The translations under genes were made by a program, and so were the position numbers. A stretch of DNA of 64,000 nucleotides from positions 3,278,501-3,342,500 of the forward strand of contig NZ_CP026362.1 of NCBI RefSeq assembly GCF_004116955.1, in the 5' to 3' direction. Below, one piece after another: positions 8,788 to 17,732 of the stretch. The notes below the pieces were generated by a model. It was not told the origin of the DNA. It ran no database searches and worked only from the letters and a program-made list of their open reading frames with translations. This DNA is from Bacillus vallismortis (lineage in GTDB: Bacteria; Bacillota; Bacilli; Bacillales; Bacillaceae). Numbering within the stretch: position 1 is the first letter of the stretch; each line of letters begins with the position of its first letter.

Positions 8788-8884
8788 TTATTTTTAAGAC
8801 GAATCATTATTTTCCTAAATAATGATTCAAACAGTATTATTAGAGAAATATAGGCAGCCGATGATGAAACATTTGTCATTTAGT

Positions 8885-8907
8885 AGCAGGTGATGAAATC
8901 ACCTGCT
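8885..8907 (+). terminator. Terminator of the LXG toxin-immunity operon
   Basis: AGCAGGTGAT / ATCACCTGCT arms with a GAA loop, followed by TTCCCTTTTT. Located about 100 bases after the immunity gene. Confidence 0.75.
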
Positions 8908-9100
8908 TTCCCTTTTTATCACAGGAACATCATATAAAAAATCCCCAAAAATCATACTACACGCAACCCAAGACCACCACACCGACAGGAGGCATCCCAC
9001 GCAAAACAAGTCTCGATATAACGAACAATTAAGTAGTAGCTCAACTTTCTGGTGTATTATTGGCCATTTTTGCTTATTATACTGGCTACTTTAATACAAA

Positions 9101-9136
9101 ACTGCATGAACATAAGTTAAAATATGCTCATGCAGT
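9101..9136 (+). terminator. Terminator-like hairpin upstream of ybfF
   Basis: ACTGCATGA / TCATGCAGT arms with an 18-base AT-rich loop and a following run of six T. It lies 40 bases before the ybfF start, so it either ends a lost upstream gene or acts as a leader terminator for ybfF. Confidence 0.65.
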
Positions 9137-9175
9137 TTTTTAGTTTATTTATGATCTTTTGGAGGTTTATCAAAA

Positions 9176-10087
9176 ATGAAGAATGATCAAATCGTTTTTG
9201 AAAAAACAAGGACCATCGCTCATGATATCGATCAGATGCAAAATCAACAGGAGAAAATAGATTATCTTTTTCGCCAAGATTCTCTTACACTCAACCAGTT
9301 GAAGCAATATTATTCTGAACCTTTCCTTCCGCTTCATTTTCTAGTGAAAGTAGCAGTTTTATGCATGTTTATATCTATGGCTTTAGCTTCTTTCTTTTTT
9401 ATTCAAGCAAAAGAAGTCTTCATCAATCCTATATTATCAAATATTTCACCTGCAGTTTTTTCTATTTTTACAGTCATATGTATGTTTATGACTTATACCA
9501 ACGTCATAAAAAGAGGATATAAAAACAAAGGAGAAGCATCCCTTATTCAACAATCTGAATTCTATGAGAAAAACAAGTTAATTAATACAATACTTTATAA
9601 AAAATATAAAGTGGATCAACAAAACATACAAGCAAATGAACCAACTGCCTCTGATAAAGAAGATTCAATGAATTTTCATGCTGTATTGAACCATGTACTT
9701 ACAATTAGTAAAAATGATAAAGAGCTTTTGGCCTACTTAGATACAAAAGATATTGCTGTGCTAAACCAATTAAAAGCATATTTTTCTGCTCGTCCATTTT
9801 CCCTTTCACATTATATGAGTTTAATGTTTTGCGGAAGTATAATTGTCATTTATGCAACTACTCTATTTTCAGGACAAATTAATTACATTGACATACCAGA
9901 TATGTTTATCTATCTTTTATTCATCATTTTTTTGAAAATCCTTATTGATTTGATAAAGCTTTTAAATATTTCTAGAAAAGGACAATTACATACTGTTCTG
10001 CACTTTGTGCAGAGAGCCGAATATTTGCGAATGAAAGGAGTTATAGATTTTATTCTAACTGAAAGATATAACAAAAAAATTCTTTAG
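9176..10087 (+). CDS. ybfF: Membrane protein with two copies of a two-helix module
   Basis: A 303-residue protein of unknown function with an ideal GGAGG site. It consists of two homologous halves (about residues 15-145 and 175-303). Each has a soluble helix with LNQLKxYxS, a pair of transmembrane helices, and a soluble tail ending in a hydrophobic-lysine helix (INTILYKKYK; VIDFILTERYNKK). A polar linker joins the halves. The neighbouring ybfE carries a third copy. The symbol is assigned by gene order (ybfB, ybfE, ybfF in B. subtilis) and size. No enzymatic motif is visible. AT-rich composition, as in the toxin block beside it. Confidence 0.7.
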   Translation: MKNDQIVFEKTRTIAHDIDQMQNQQEKIDYLFRQDSLTLNQLKQYYSEPFLPLHFLVKVAVLCMFISMALASFFFIQAKEVFINPILSNISPAVFSIFTVICMFMTYTNVIKRGYKNKGEASLIQQSEFYEKNKLINTILYKKYKVDQQNIQANEPTASDKEDSMNFHAVLNHVLTISKNDKELLAYLDTKDIAVLNQLKAYFSARPFSLSHYMSLMFCGSIIVIYATTLFSGQINYIDIPDMFIYLLFIIFLKILIDLIKLLNISRKGQLHTVLHFVQRAEYLRMKGVIDFILTERYNKKIL

Positions 10088-10149
10088 TTTTGTTTCAACT
10101 TGAATTAAGAAAAGAAATACGCAATTTTTATAATTAGGAGATGTATGTA

Positions 10150-10575
10150 TTGAATGTAGACCTACACACATATAAAGAAACCGAAATAGCAGCGAAGTTT
10201 ATTTTAGAACATGCAAAAGATGATAAAGAACTTTTGATTTTCCTAAACAAACATGACTCCATCATGCTTAATCAATTAAAAGTATTCTTTAGCGAACCGC
10301 AACTCACATTCAAACACACCGTCAAAATCGTTTGTTTCGTGACATTCGTAACTTTATATATTTATTTTTTCAGCACTCGTTTTAATGAATTAATACAATT
10401 ATCTGTACAAATGTTTTTTGCCTTGATCGGCCTTTTTTGGGTTTTTGTTGTTTTTCCATTCTCAAGAAAAGTTCAAATCTCTGACCGCTTCAAACAAAAA
10501 TCCGAAAACGCCCGTATTGTCGGCATGATTGACTTCGTATTAGAACAAAAATACAAAAAAAGCATCTCTGAATAA
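10150..10575 (+). CDS. ybfE: Small membrane protein, single copy of the YbfF two-helix module
   Basis: A 141-residue protein whose helix LNQLKVFFSEPQLTFKH, two membrane segments and tail MIDFVLEQKYKKS match each half of YbfF. I prefer the TTG at 10150 because AGGAG ends at 10140, leaving normal spacing; the ATG at 10141 directly abuts that sequence. It follows ybfF by about 60 bases on the same strand. Its last codons overlap the ybfB terminator hairpin. Function unknown. The strain 168 product is, as I recall, shorter, so the symbol rests on position. Confidence 0.65.
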   Translation: MNVDLHTYKETEIAAKFILEHAKDDKELLIFLNKHDSIMLNQLKVFFSEPQLTFKHTVKIVCFVTFVTLYIYFFSTRFNELIQLSVQMFFALIGLFWVFVVFPFSRKVQISDRFKQKSENARIVGMIDFVLEQKYKKSISE

Positions 10576-10594
10576 TGCCATCATCAGAGATGCT
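10561..10594 (-). terminator. Terminator of ybfB overlapping the ybfE 3' end
   Basis: AGCATCTCTGA / TCAGAGATGCT arms. On the minus strand the stem is followed by seven T, so its main job is ending ybfA-ybfB transcription. Confidence 0.85.
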
Positions 10595-10603
10595 CCTTCT
10601 CTC

Positions 10604-11857
10604 TTACACCTTCTCCGCCATAGCCGCACTGTCACTCGTTACCTCCGCGGGCTCCCTCAGCATCACATTCATCACACTTGCCAGCACAAGCATTCCAATC
10701 GACAAATAAAAAGCCATTGTATACTCACCCGTTACCGTATAGATGACGCCTGGGATATACGCGCCGAGTGCCGAGCCAATTTGATGGGCGAGCGACAGCC
10801 AGCCGATCATAAGGCCGATCGAGTAGTTTTGAAAATATCGGGTGGCGAGCATTTGAGTCGGCGCAACGGTAGCGAAGTCCACTAATCCAAACAGAATTGC
10901 AAAACCTAGAAGCAAGTAGGGTTCGTGGCTGTAAATCAGAATCACAATCGAAAGCGCGCGTACCGCATATAAAAAGCACAGGATTTTCCGGCTGCTCCAC
11001 CGGTCCGCTACCATTCCGGACAGTAAGATGCCAGCGATATTAAAGCCGGCAAGCAGACTGACAGCGGCACTTGTGACTGTCGTTGAAAAGCCGTGATCGT
11101 GAGAAAACGGAATCAAATGGGTATCCATCAGTCCCACGGTCGTAAACCCGCAGATCAAAAACGGCAAAATCAAAAACCAGAATTGCCTCATCCGAAACAT
11201 TCCAGTCACTGAAAGAGCAGTTGTGTTGGGCGCTGTTTCTTTTTTTGCAGCAGTCAATCCGCCTATCGGCTCTGCATTCTTTTCTGAAGGATTGTTCCGC
11301 AGCATCAGCAGTGCAGCCGGAAAAACAATCACGATTAACAGCAAGCCCAATACTACCACCGTCAGCTTCCAGCTAAACCAATGGATCAGCATGAGTGAGC
11401 CTGGAACGAGAAGCATTTGCCCCGCTCCAAAACCTGCTTCCATGATCCCAAAGGCTAGTCCCCGCTTTTTGCTGAACCAATTGACGACCAACACACTTGC
11501 TGCCACATTCGATGCCCCCCCAACTCCAAGCGAGACACCTAATCCATAAAGCAGAAACAGCTGCCAAGGCGAAGTGACAAAGCATGTTAAGAAAATGCTG
11601 ATCCCTGTCAGCAGCGCACTCCATGACAAAACAGCCCGGGCACCCCATTTGTCCACAAGCCGCCCAATCACAGGCTGAGATATGCCATAGACAATAAAAC
11701 TTATTGTAGAAATCAGCGAGATGGTGCCTCGATCCATTGAAAACTGCCGTTCCCACGGCTCCACAAACGCTCCAAACGACAGGCGCACCCCCTGAACGGC
11801 CAATAAGATCAAAAAGGTGACGGAAACGATGATCCACGCGTAGTGCAGTCTTTTCAT
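10604..11857 (-). CDS. ybfB: Major facilitator superfamily transporter
   Basis: A 417-residue permease with twelve hydrophobic segments in two halves. It has the loop 2-3 motif [10 protein letters not shown] and the matching loop 8-9 motif [11 protein letters not shown] of the MFS. The N-terminal half resembles the monocarboxylate/oxalate-formate antiporter group. The ATG at 11857 overlaps the ybfA stop as ATGA, with GGAG upstream, giving translational coupling. The longer open frame would run backwards into ybfA. Co-transcription with the MarR/GNAT regulator ybfA suggests that the regulator controls export or uptake of a small molecule. Substrate unknown. Confidence 0.85.
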   Translation of the reverse strand: MKRLHYAWIIVSVTFLILLAVQGVRLSFGAFVEPWERQFSMDRGTISLISTISFIVYGISQPVIGRLVDKWGARAVLSWSALLTGISIFLTCFVTSPWQLFLLYGLGVSLGVGGASNVAASVLVVNWFSKKRGLAFGIMEAGFGAGQMLLVPGSLMLIHWFSWKLTVVVLGLLLIVIVFPAALLMLRNNPSEKNAEPIGGLTAAKKETAPNTTALSVTGMFRMRQFWFLILPFLICGFTTVGLMDTHLIPFSHDHGFSTTVTSAAVSLLAGFNIAGILLSGMVADRWSSRKILCFLYAVRALSIVILIYSHEPYLLLGFAILFGLVDFATVAPTQMLATRYFQNYSIGLMIGWLSLAHQIGSALGAYIPGVIYTVTGEYTMAFYLSIGMLVLASVMNVMLREPAEVTSDSAAMAEKV

Positions 11858-12771
11858 GACAGCTCCAAATCCCACCGTTCTTCTGTCAGACGCTGGCCCC
11901 ATAATGGCGCTTCTTCTTTCACTTCACTTACCCTGAAACCAAATTTTTCGTAGAGCGGACGAGCCTCAGCCATGGTGCTCACCGTCCAAAGAAAAATGCG
12001 TTCAAACCCCATATCCCTGCAATATGTAACCAGGTGCTCCAGCAATTGTGTGCCCAGCCCCCTGCCTCGAAAAGCGTCATCAACTAGGAACCACCTAAGC
12101 TGCACGGTCTTTTCATCATGTTTGACCAACCCAACAGAGCCAGCAAATTTCCCGCCGCTTTCCGCAATCCATATGGTTTCAATATCAGCATCAAAGGTCT
12201 CATGAAGATAAGCTAAAAACGTGTCGTCCCAGCCATGGGCTTCCGCATAAAATTGTCTCTGTTTTTCGATGAGAAGCTGGAGATCATCCGAAAGAAAATA
12301 ATCTCTAATCGATATGTCTGACGTTCTGGAAGAAAGCGACTGTGAGAGGATCGCTTCAATTTCTTCCATCGCCTCCGCAAGCTTCCGCTGGTCCTTTTGG
12401 TCAATTTCTTTGAGCATCCGTTCTACTTGTTCGTTCGCTTTCTCTTCCAGCTTTTTATAAATCGTTTTTCCTGTTTCCGTGACATAAATATAATGATGGC
12501 GGGCATCCTCTTTGCTCTTTTGTTTATAGATTAAATTTTCTTTTTCAAACTGTTTCAACATCCTGCTGACATAACCCCGATCTAGCCCTAGCTTATCCTG
12601 GAGGGCTTTGGCTGTACAATTTGGCGTATTATACATTTCAAATAAAATCCGCGTTTCTGTTAAGGAAAACGGACTGTCGTAAATGTGCTCATTAAGGAAG
12701 CCAAGGACATTCGTATAAAATCGATTGAACTTTCTGAATTTTAACCCGACAGATGTCTCACTAGTTTTCAA
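11854..12771 (-). CDS. ybfA: MarR-family regulator fused to a GNAT acetyltransferase
   Basis: A 305-residue two-domain protein. Residues 1-150 are a MarR-type winged helix ([45 protein letters not shown]). Residues 155-305 form a GNAT domain with the acetyl-CoA loop [14 protein letters not shown] and the typical YEKFGF near the end. I chose the TTG at 12771 because the in-frame ATG codons farther up lie inside the -10/-35 promoter, so no transcript would contain them. A GTGGGG stretch precedes the TTG. It is first gene of ybfA-ybfB and probably autoregulates through the large dyad over its promoter. Confidence 0.85.
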   Translation of the reverse strand: MKTSETSVGLKFRKFNRFYTNVLGFLNEHIYDSPFSLTETRILFEMYNTPNCTAKALQDKLGLDRGYVSRMLKQFEKENLIYKQKSKEDARHHYIYVTETGKTIYKKLEEKANEQVERMLKEIDQKDQRKLAEAMEEIEAILSQSLSSRTSDISIRDYFLSDDLQLLIEKQRQFYAEAHGWDDTFLAYLHETFDADIETIWIAESGGKFAGSVGLVKHDEKTVQLRWFLVDDAFRGRGLGTQLLEHLVTYCRDMGFERIFLWTVSTMAEARPLYEKFGFRVSEVKEEAPLWGQRLTEERWDLELS

Positions 12772-12790
12772 ATCAATCCCCACTTTCTTG

Positions 12791-12842
12791 TATCGTTGAT
12801 TAAGGCAATTATAACCAAACATAGTTGCCATAGTCAACGATA
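12791..12842 (-). promoter_or_regulatory. SigA promoter of ybfA-ybfB inside a large dyad operator
   Basis: On the minus strand TTGACT (12837-12832), an 18-base spacer and TATAAT (12813-12808) form a strong promoter. It is covered by an inverted repeat: TATCGTTGA-nnnn-GGCAA at 12791-12808 and its complement TTGCC-nnnn-TCAACGATA at 12825-12842. The arms overlap -35 and -10, the classic layout for MarR autorepression. No other regulator gene adjoins it. Confidence 0.8.
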
Positions 12843-12862
12843 TCTTAAAAAAGTGGGCATTT

Positions 12863-13111
12863 TCACTTTTTTGATGCTTTCCTTTTCCTGACCACACTCA
12901 GTGTGATATACGATATAGCGGTTGAAATCAGAGTATAGACAACAACCCACCCCAAAAATGATGGATTAAAAACGGTAAACGTGAGCACTAGCGAAATCAC
13001 CAAACTAATCATCGGCATCAGATACACGTTTTGATAGACACAAGTCCCGGCAACCGATAACACGATAATTCCTAACGGCAAAATACCGAATGCGAGTTCT
13101 AATTCATCCAT
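12863..13111 (-). CDS. ybeF: Small membrane protein YbeF
   Basis: An 82-residue protein of three hydrophobic segments and a basic tail ([10 protein letters not shown]), of unknown function. The ATG at 13111 lies 8 bases after GGAGGGAGGC; an in-frame TTG two codons earlier is too close to that site. It lies between ybfA and the divergent glpT, as in B. subtilis. The name and length agree with the known YbeF family (DUF2651). Confidence 0.8.
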   Translation of the reverse strand: MDELELAFGILPLGIIVLSVAGTCVYQNVYLMPMISLVISLVLTFTVFNPSFLGWVVVYTLISTAISYITLSVVRKRKASKK

Positions 13112-13219
13112 CTGCAACAGCCTCCCTCCAGATTTTTATGCTGCTTGCAAAAAAACATAACCACAATAAGTAAAAGGGTATTATTCACTTTTCGAAAAAT
13201 CCAGTTTTAAAATTAACCG

Positions 13220-13263
13220 TTTACATTCACTTCTGACTATGATAATTTAAGAAAGCGCTATCA
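13220..13263 (+). promoter_or_regulatory. glpTQ promoter with a cre-like site
   Basis: TTTACA (13220-13225) and GATAAT (13241-13246) are a plausible SigA pair with a short spacer. Directly downstream, AGAAAGCGCTATCA (13250-13263) fits the CcpA catabolite-responsive element with one mismatch. This agrees with the known glucose repression of glycerol-3-phosphate uptake genes. Confidence 0.6.
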
Positions 13264-13294
13264 TAATAAGTTAATAGCTTGGATGGAGATGAGG

Positions 13295-13341
13295 AGAGCC
13301 AGGAATCTAACCCCTTTTATACAAGGGGAGTTTCTGGCTCT
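13295..13341 (+). terminator. Leader terminator of glpTQ controlled by GlpP antitermination
   Basis: AGAGCCAG / CTGGCTCT outer arms and CCCCTT / AAGGGG inner arms, followed by TTTTTGTTTTT. It lies in the untranslated leader about 65 bases before glpT. In B. subtilis, GlpP with glycerol-3-phosphate binds the leader RNA and prevents this termination. The same architecture here implies the same control. Confidence 0.85.
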
Positions 13342-13405
13342 TTTTGTTTTTCAGAAAGGAGGCACGCCACACATCCGGCACATACAGCAAAGGGGGATGA
13401 TTTTG

Positions 13406-14740
13406 ATGTTTCACATCTTTAAACCGGCTCCTCACATTGAGAGACTGGATGATTCAAAGACGGATGAGGCTTATAAACGGCTTAGGCTCCAAGTATTCAT
13501 TGGTATTTTCGTCGGTTACGCGGGCTACTACCTGCTGCGGAAAAACTTTGCCTTTGCCATTCCTTATCTGCAGGAACAGGGATTTTCAAAAACGGAACTG
13601 GGCTTGGTGCTGGCCGCTGTGTCCATTGCATACGGCTTCAGCAAATTCATTATGGGGATGGTGTCTGACCGCTGCAATCCGAGATATTTCCTCGCGACAG
13701 GCCTGTTTTTATCAGCAATCGTTAATATTCTTTTCGTTTCAATGCCTTGGGTGACTTCAAGCGTTACCATCATGTTTATTTTTATGTTTATCAACGGATG
13801 GTTTCAGGGAATGGGCTGGCCGCCATGCGGCAGGACAATGGCCCACTGGTTTTCTATTAGTGAACGAGGCACAAAAATGTCAATCTGGAATGTTGCCCAT
13901 AACATAGGCGGCGGTATCCTGGCTCCGCTTGTCACTCTTGGCATTGCGATGTTTGTGACTTGGAAAAGCGTGTTTTTCTTCCCAGCCATCATTGCCATTA
14001 TCATTTCATTTTTAATTGTTTTATTGGTTCGCGATACGCCTCAATCTTGCGGCCTCCCGCCAATTGAAGAGTATCGGAATGACTACCCGACACACGCTTT
14101 TAAAAATCAGGAAAAAGAATTAACAACAAAAGAAATCCTTTTTCAATATGTGCTGAACAACAAATTTCTATGGTTCATCGCGCTTGCCAACGTTTTTGTC
14201 TATTTTGTGCGATACGGCGTGGTTGACTGGGCGCCTACTTACTTAACTGAAGCCAAAGGCTTTTCTCCTGAGGACTCGCGTTGGTCGTATTTTCTGTACG
14301 AATACGCCGGCATACCGGGAACGATCCTGTGCGGTTGGATCAGTGACCGATTTTTCAGAAGCCGCCGGGCACCGGCAGGCGTTTTGTTTATGGCGGGCGT
14401 TTTCATTGCCGTATTGGTGTACTGGCTGAATCCGGCCGGCCATCCGCTCGTCGACAACATCGCCCTGATCAGCATTGGCTTCTTAATCTATGGACCGGTT
14501 ATGCTGATCGGCCTGCAAGCGATTGATCTCGCGCCGAAAAAAGCAGCCGGAACCGCGGCCGGTTTGACCGGATTCTTTGGATACATCGGCGGATCTGCTT
14601 TCGCAAACGCCATTATGGGCTTTGTCGTAGACCGATATGATTGGAACGGCGGCTTTATCATGCTGGTCTCTTCCTGCATTCTCGCCATCGTCTTCTTGGC
14701 CCTGACATGGAATACAGGAAAACGGGCGGAGCACGTTTAA
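13406..14740 (+). CDS. glpT: Glycerol-3-phosphate:phosphate antiporter
   Basis: A 444-residue MFS permease of the organophosphate:phosphate antiporter family, importing glycerol-3-phosphate in exchange for phosphate. It has twelve membrane segments. The family signature is present around NGWFQGMGWPPCGRTMAHWFS and the conserved RNxxAHNIGGG segment. I chose the ATG at 13406 behind AAGGGGGATGA; earlier in-frame ATGs lie in the leader terminator. It is followed 90 bases later by glpQ on the same transcript, linking transport with hydrolysis of glycerophosphodiesters. GlpT is also the usual entry route of fosfomycin. Confidence 0.95.
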   Translation: MFHIFKPAPHIERLDDSKTDEAYKRLRLQVFIGIFVGYAGYYLLRKNFAFAIPYLQEQGFSKTELGLVLAAVSIAYGFSKFIMGMVSDRCNPRYFLATGLFLSAIVNILFVSMPWVTSSVTIMFIFMFINGWFQGMGWPPCGRTMAHWFSISERGTKMSIWNVAHNIGGGILAPLVTLGIAMFVTWKSVFFFPAIIAIIISFLIVLLVRDTPQSCGLPPIEEYRNDYPTHAFKNQEKELTTKEILFQYVLNNKFLWFIALANVFVYFVRYGVVDWAPTYLTEAKGFSPEDSRWSYFLYEYAGIPGTILCGWISDRFFRSRRAPAGVLFMAGVFIAVLVYWLNPAGHPLVDNIALISIGFLIYGPVMLIGLQAIDLAPKKAAGTAAGLTGFFGYIGGSAFANAIMGFVVDRYDWNGGFIMLVSSCILAIVFLALTWNTGKRAEHV

Positions 14741-14831
14741 GAAAGAAACATAAAAGATTAATCATTTACCAATACGACGTTTACATCTGTTTTTTAATAT
14801 GAAAGACAGTTATTGATAAGGAGGAGAAATC

Positions 14832-15722
14832 ATGCGAAAAAATAGAATACTAGCCTTGGTTCTTCTGTCGCTCGGCTTACTCTCATTTATGGTAACCCCA
14901 GTGTCTGCAGCGTCAAAAGGAAACCTGCTGTCACCTGACCGTATCCTGACGGTTGCGCATAGAGGGGCTTCCGGATATGTGCCTGAACATACGATCCTGT
15001 CTTACGAAACCGCTCAGAAAATGAAAGCAGATTATATTGAATTGGATCTGCAAATGACAAAAGACGGCATATTGATTGTCATGCACGATGAAAAACTGGA
15101 CCGTACCACAAACGGAACAGGCTGGGTGAAAGACCATACGCTCGCAGACATTAAGAAACTTGACGCCGGTTCATGGTTTAATGAAGCCTATCCGGAAAAA
15201 GCAAAACCACGGTACGCCGGTCTTACAGTTCCTACATTAGACGAAGTATTAGACCGTTTTGGAAAACACGCGAACTACTACATTGAAACAAAATCGCCCG
15301 ACACTTATCCAGGTATGGAAGAAAAACTGCTCGCTTCTTTGCAGAAACATAAATTACTGGGCAAACATGCTAAAAACGGCCAAGTGATCATTCAATCGTT
15401 CAGCAAAGAAAGCCTGGTAAAAGTCCATCATTTACAGCCAAACCTGCCTACCGTACAATTACTGGATGCCAAACAAATGGCGTCCATGACAGATGCTGGC
15501 CTAGAGGACATCAAAACATACGCTGTCGGTGCGGGACCGAGTTATAAAGCCTTAAATCAAGAAAACGTCCGCATGATCCGCAGTCACGGCCTCCTGCTTC
15601 ATCCTTACACAGTCAATACGGAAGCAGATATGCGCCGTCTGCTTGACTGGGGAGTGACAGGAGTGTTCACAAATTACCCTGATGTCTTCCAGCATGTTAA
15701 AAAAGACTACAAAAAACGCTGA
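14832..15722 (+). CDS. glpQ: Secreted glycerophosphodiester phosphodiesterase
   Basis: A 296-residue exported enzyme with a Sec signal peptide (core LALVLLSLGLLSF, likely cleavage after SAA near residue 27). It hydrolyses glycerophosphodiesters, and in B. subtilis also glycerol-teichoic acid from the free end, to glycerol-3-phosphate. GDPD motifs are intact: AHRGASGYVPEHT, ELDLQMTKDGILIVMHDEKLDRTTNG and YIETKSP, which carry the catalytic histidines and calcium-binding acids. AAGGAGGAG lies upstream. It is co-transcribed with glpT and ends at a strong terminator. Confidence 0.95.
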   Translation: MRKNRILALVLLSLGLLSFMVTPVSAASKGNLLSPDRILTVAHRGASGYVPEHTILSYETAQKMKADYIELDLQMTKDGILIVMHDEKLDRTTNGTGWVKDHTLADIKKLDAGSWFNEAYPEKAKPRYAGLTVPTLDEVLDRFGKHANYYIETKSPDTYPGMEEKLLASLQKHKLLGKHAKNGQVIIQSFSKESLVKVHHLQPNLPTVQLLDAKQMASMTDAGLEDIKTYAVGAGPSYKALNQENVRMIRSHGLLLHPYTVNTEADMRRLLDWGVTGVFTNYPDVFQHVKKDYKKR

Positions 15723-15746
15723 GAACCTAAGATTCTCAGCGTTTTT
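15713..15746. terminator. Bidirectional terminator between glpQ and the Na/Pi symporter gene
   Basis: AACGCTGAGAA / TTCTCAGCGTT arms with A and T runs on opposite sides. Serves both converging genes. Confidence 0.9.
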
Positions 15747-15747
15747 C

Positions 15748-17379
15748 TTATTGATTTTCACCAATAACTGCTTCTGCAATATTGACCGCATGATCACCGA
15801 TACGCTCCAGGTTGCTGATCATATCGACAAAGACAATGCCCGCTTGTCCAGTGCACAGCCCTTCATTCAGACGGATAATATGCTTTTTGCGAAGCTTCCG
15901 TTCCATTTTGTCAATCTCATCTTCTTTTTCAATAACTTGTTCAGCGATCTTCACATCATTGTGGTGCAAAGCATCCATGGACGCCTTCACAGTAGAAATC
16001 GTCAAATCCATCATTTTCGTTAAATCCTCCATGGCGGATTCAGTAAGAACCACACGATGCGCCTGCTGATATTCAATCAGTTCATTCACGTTTTCGAAGT
16101 GATCCCCGATTCTTTCAATGTCTCTGACTGTATCCATCAGCATATGATGCTCTTCAGACTCGTGCTCTGAAAGAGAGCTTGAAGAAAGCTCAATCAAATA
16201 ATCAGTAATTTTTCGGTCAAGATTGTTAACTGCATCCTCTAGCTGGTAGGCACTTGCCGCATATTTCGGCTGTTTTGTGACCATGAACTGTTTTGTGACC
16301 TCCAGCCCCTGTACCGCAAAGTTCCCCATTTGCAGAACTTCTTCTTTTGCTTGTCCGAGAGCAATAGATGGAGATTGCTCAATAAAAATCGGATCAAGAT
16401 GCGACTTGTATTCCACCATTGAATCCTTGCCCGGAATCAGTTTTGTTACGATCAAAGCCAATATCCCCACAAAAGGAAGCTGTATCAATGTATTGGATGT
16501 ATTAAAGATTCCATGCGCAAAGGCAATCGTCATTTTAGGATCAAGCCCCATTGAAGCCTGCAACCATAAGGTCAAAGAAGTAAACGGTTTGAGCAAAATC
16601 AGGAAAATCGTTGTCCCGATAAGGTTAAACAGCACATGAGTAGCCGCAGCACGTCTCGCGGCAACAGATGCCCCGAGAGACGCAAGAATCGCGGTGATCG
16701 TCGTTCCGATATTGTCCCCGAATAACACCGGAAGCGCGCCGTTAATATCAATGAGACCATCTGAAAATAAACCTTGCAGGATACCGATCGTGGCGCTGGA
16801 ACTTTGTACGAGTACCGTAAACAATGTCCCAATGACAACACCTAGAACCGGGTTGGTGCTCATACTAACCGTTAAATCATGAAAGGCCTCAAGTGAACGG
16901 AGCGGTTTCATGCCGCCGCTCATTAACTCCAACCCGTAAAACAGAGCCCCGAATCCAAATACAACCTGCCCAGCATTTTGCACATTTTTATGTTTAAAGA
17001 AGAACAGTAAAAATCCGCCGGCGGCAATAATCGGCAAGGCATAGGCCCCTATGTCGATTCCGATAATAAACGCGGTAACCGTTGTTCCAATATTGGCCCC
17101 CATAATAACGCCGATGGCCTGGCGAAGCGTCATAAAGCCCGCACTGACAAGCCCAACGGTGATCACCGTTGTTCCGGAACTGCTCTGAATCAAAACCGTC
17201 ACAATGATCCCCGCCAATACACCCATCAGCGGATTGCTTGTAAAACGGTCTAAAATATTTCTTAATCTATCTCCAGCCGATTTCTGAAGTCCCTCTCCCA
17301 TGAACTTAATCCCAATCAGGAAAATACCGAGACCCCCGAGAAATTCGAACAGTAATGTTTGTAAATCAATCGCCAACAT
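15748..17379 (-). CDS. Na+/phosphate symporter (NptA/NaPi-II family) with C-terminal PhoU-like domain
   Basis: A 543-residue protein. Residues 1-310 hold the two inverted NaPi-II repeats, each with a QSSS motif (QSSSGTTVITVG; QSSSATIGI) that forms the sodium and phosphate site. Residues 340-543 are a PhoU-like helical bundle (two repeats with ERIGDHFENVNE and ERIGDHAVNIAE), which in relatives senses or limits phosphate. The ATG at 17379 has AGAGGTG upstream. In strain 168 I expect the permease ybeC at this location, so the gene is a local replacement. Placement next to glpTQ fits phosphate supply: GlpT exports phosphate when importing glycerol-3-phosphate. Confidence 0.85.
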   Translation of the reverse strand: MLAIDLQTLLFEFLGGLGIFLIGIKFMGEGLQKSAGDRLRNILDRFTSNPLMGVLAGIIVTVLIQSSSGTTVITVGLVSAGFMTLRQAIGVIMGANIGTTVTAFIIGIDIGAYALPIIAAGGFLLFFFKHKNVQNAGQVVFGFGALFYGLELMSGGMKPLRSLEAFHDLTVSMSTNPVLGVVIGTLFTVLVQSSSATIGILQGLFSDGLIDINGALPVLFGDNIGTTITAILASLGASVAARRAAATHVLFNLIGTTIFLILLKPFTSLTLWLQASMGLDPKMTIAFAHGIFNTSNTLIQLPFVGILALIVTKLIPGKDSMVEYKSHLDPIFIEQSPSIALGQAKEEVLQMGNFAVQGLEVTKQFMVTKQPKYAASAYQLEDAVNNLDRKITDYLIELSSSSLSEHESEEHHMLMDTVRDIERIGDHFENVNELIEYQQAHRVVLTESAMEDLTKMMDLTISTVKASMDALHHNDVKIAEQVIEKEDEIDKMERKLRKKHIIRLNEGLCTGQAGIVFVDMISNLERIGDHAVNIAEAVIGENQ

Positions 17380-17732
17380 GTTCACCTCTATTTAGACATT
17401 ATTCAGCAAACTCTCTTCGATTATGTTTCAAGTTCAATTGGTTGTAAATAAAACAATCGCTGAATTTACAATAACTTAACAATCAGCCTTATGGTCCTAT
17501 TTCAGATTTACATTCGTGTAATATTCCGCGATGAACATGACCAATCGACTACAAAAATCTTACATCATCACAAGGTTTTATCATGGGCATTATTCTTTCC
17601 TTATCCAGCTTTCCCTATACTGAAACAAGCACCCTCTGTACAGTTCTCCTAAGACAACCGGCAAGGTTTAGTGATCATGAGAACGGGAATGATATAGGAA
17701 ACACTACTCTTACAATAGAAAGGAGTATCACC
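17380..17732. other. Divergent intergenic region between the Na/Pi symporter and ybyB
   Basis: About 350 bases carrying the symporter leader on the left and the SigB-type promoter of ybyB on the right (listed separately). I see no gene of its own here. Confidence 0.6.
17666..17690 (+). promoter_or_regulatory. SigB-type promoter of ybyB
   Basis: GTTTAG, a 13-base spacer and GGGAAT match the general-stress sigma factor consensus (GTTTAA-N12-15-GGGWAW). It lies 40 bases before the ybyB start. B. subtilis YbyB is a known SigB-dependent stress protein. Confidence 0.8.

Larger units (their letters stand above)
8788..9175. other. Non-coding stretch between the toxin operon and ybfF
   Basis: About 390 bases. 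It contains two terminator-like hairpins (listed separately). Between them a short open frame without a plausible start, ending at the TAG near 9143, reads like a hydrophobic membrane segment and then a lysine/histidine tail (LAIFAYYTGYFNTKLHEH). This may be a gene remnant. A GGAGG before 9176 serves ybfF. Confidence 0.5.

Noticed and set aside
10725..11837. Shadow frames inside ybfB on both strands
   Set aside because: ybfB itself is a full-length MFS protein with correct codon use; the others lack starts with ribosome-binding sites.
12771..12897. Longer N terminus for ybfA beginning at the ATG at 12897
   Set aside because: It would place 42 residues over the promoter and operator, upstream of the expected transcription start.
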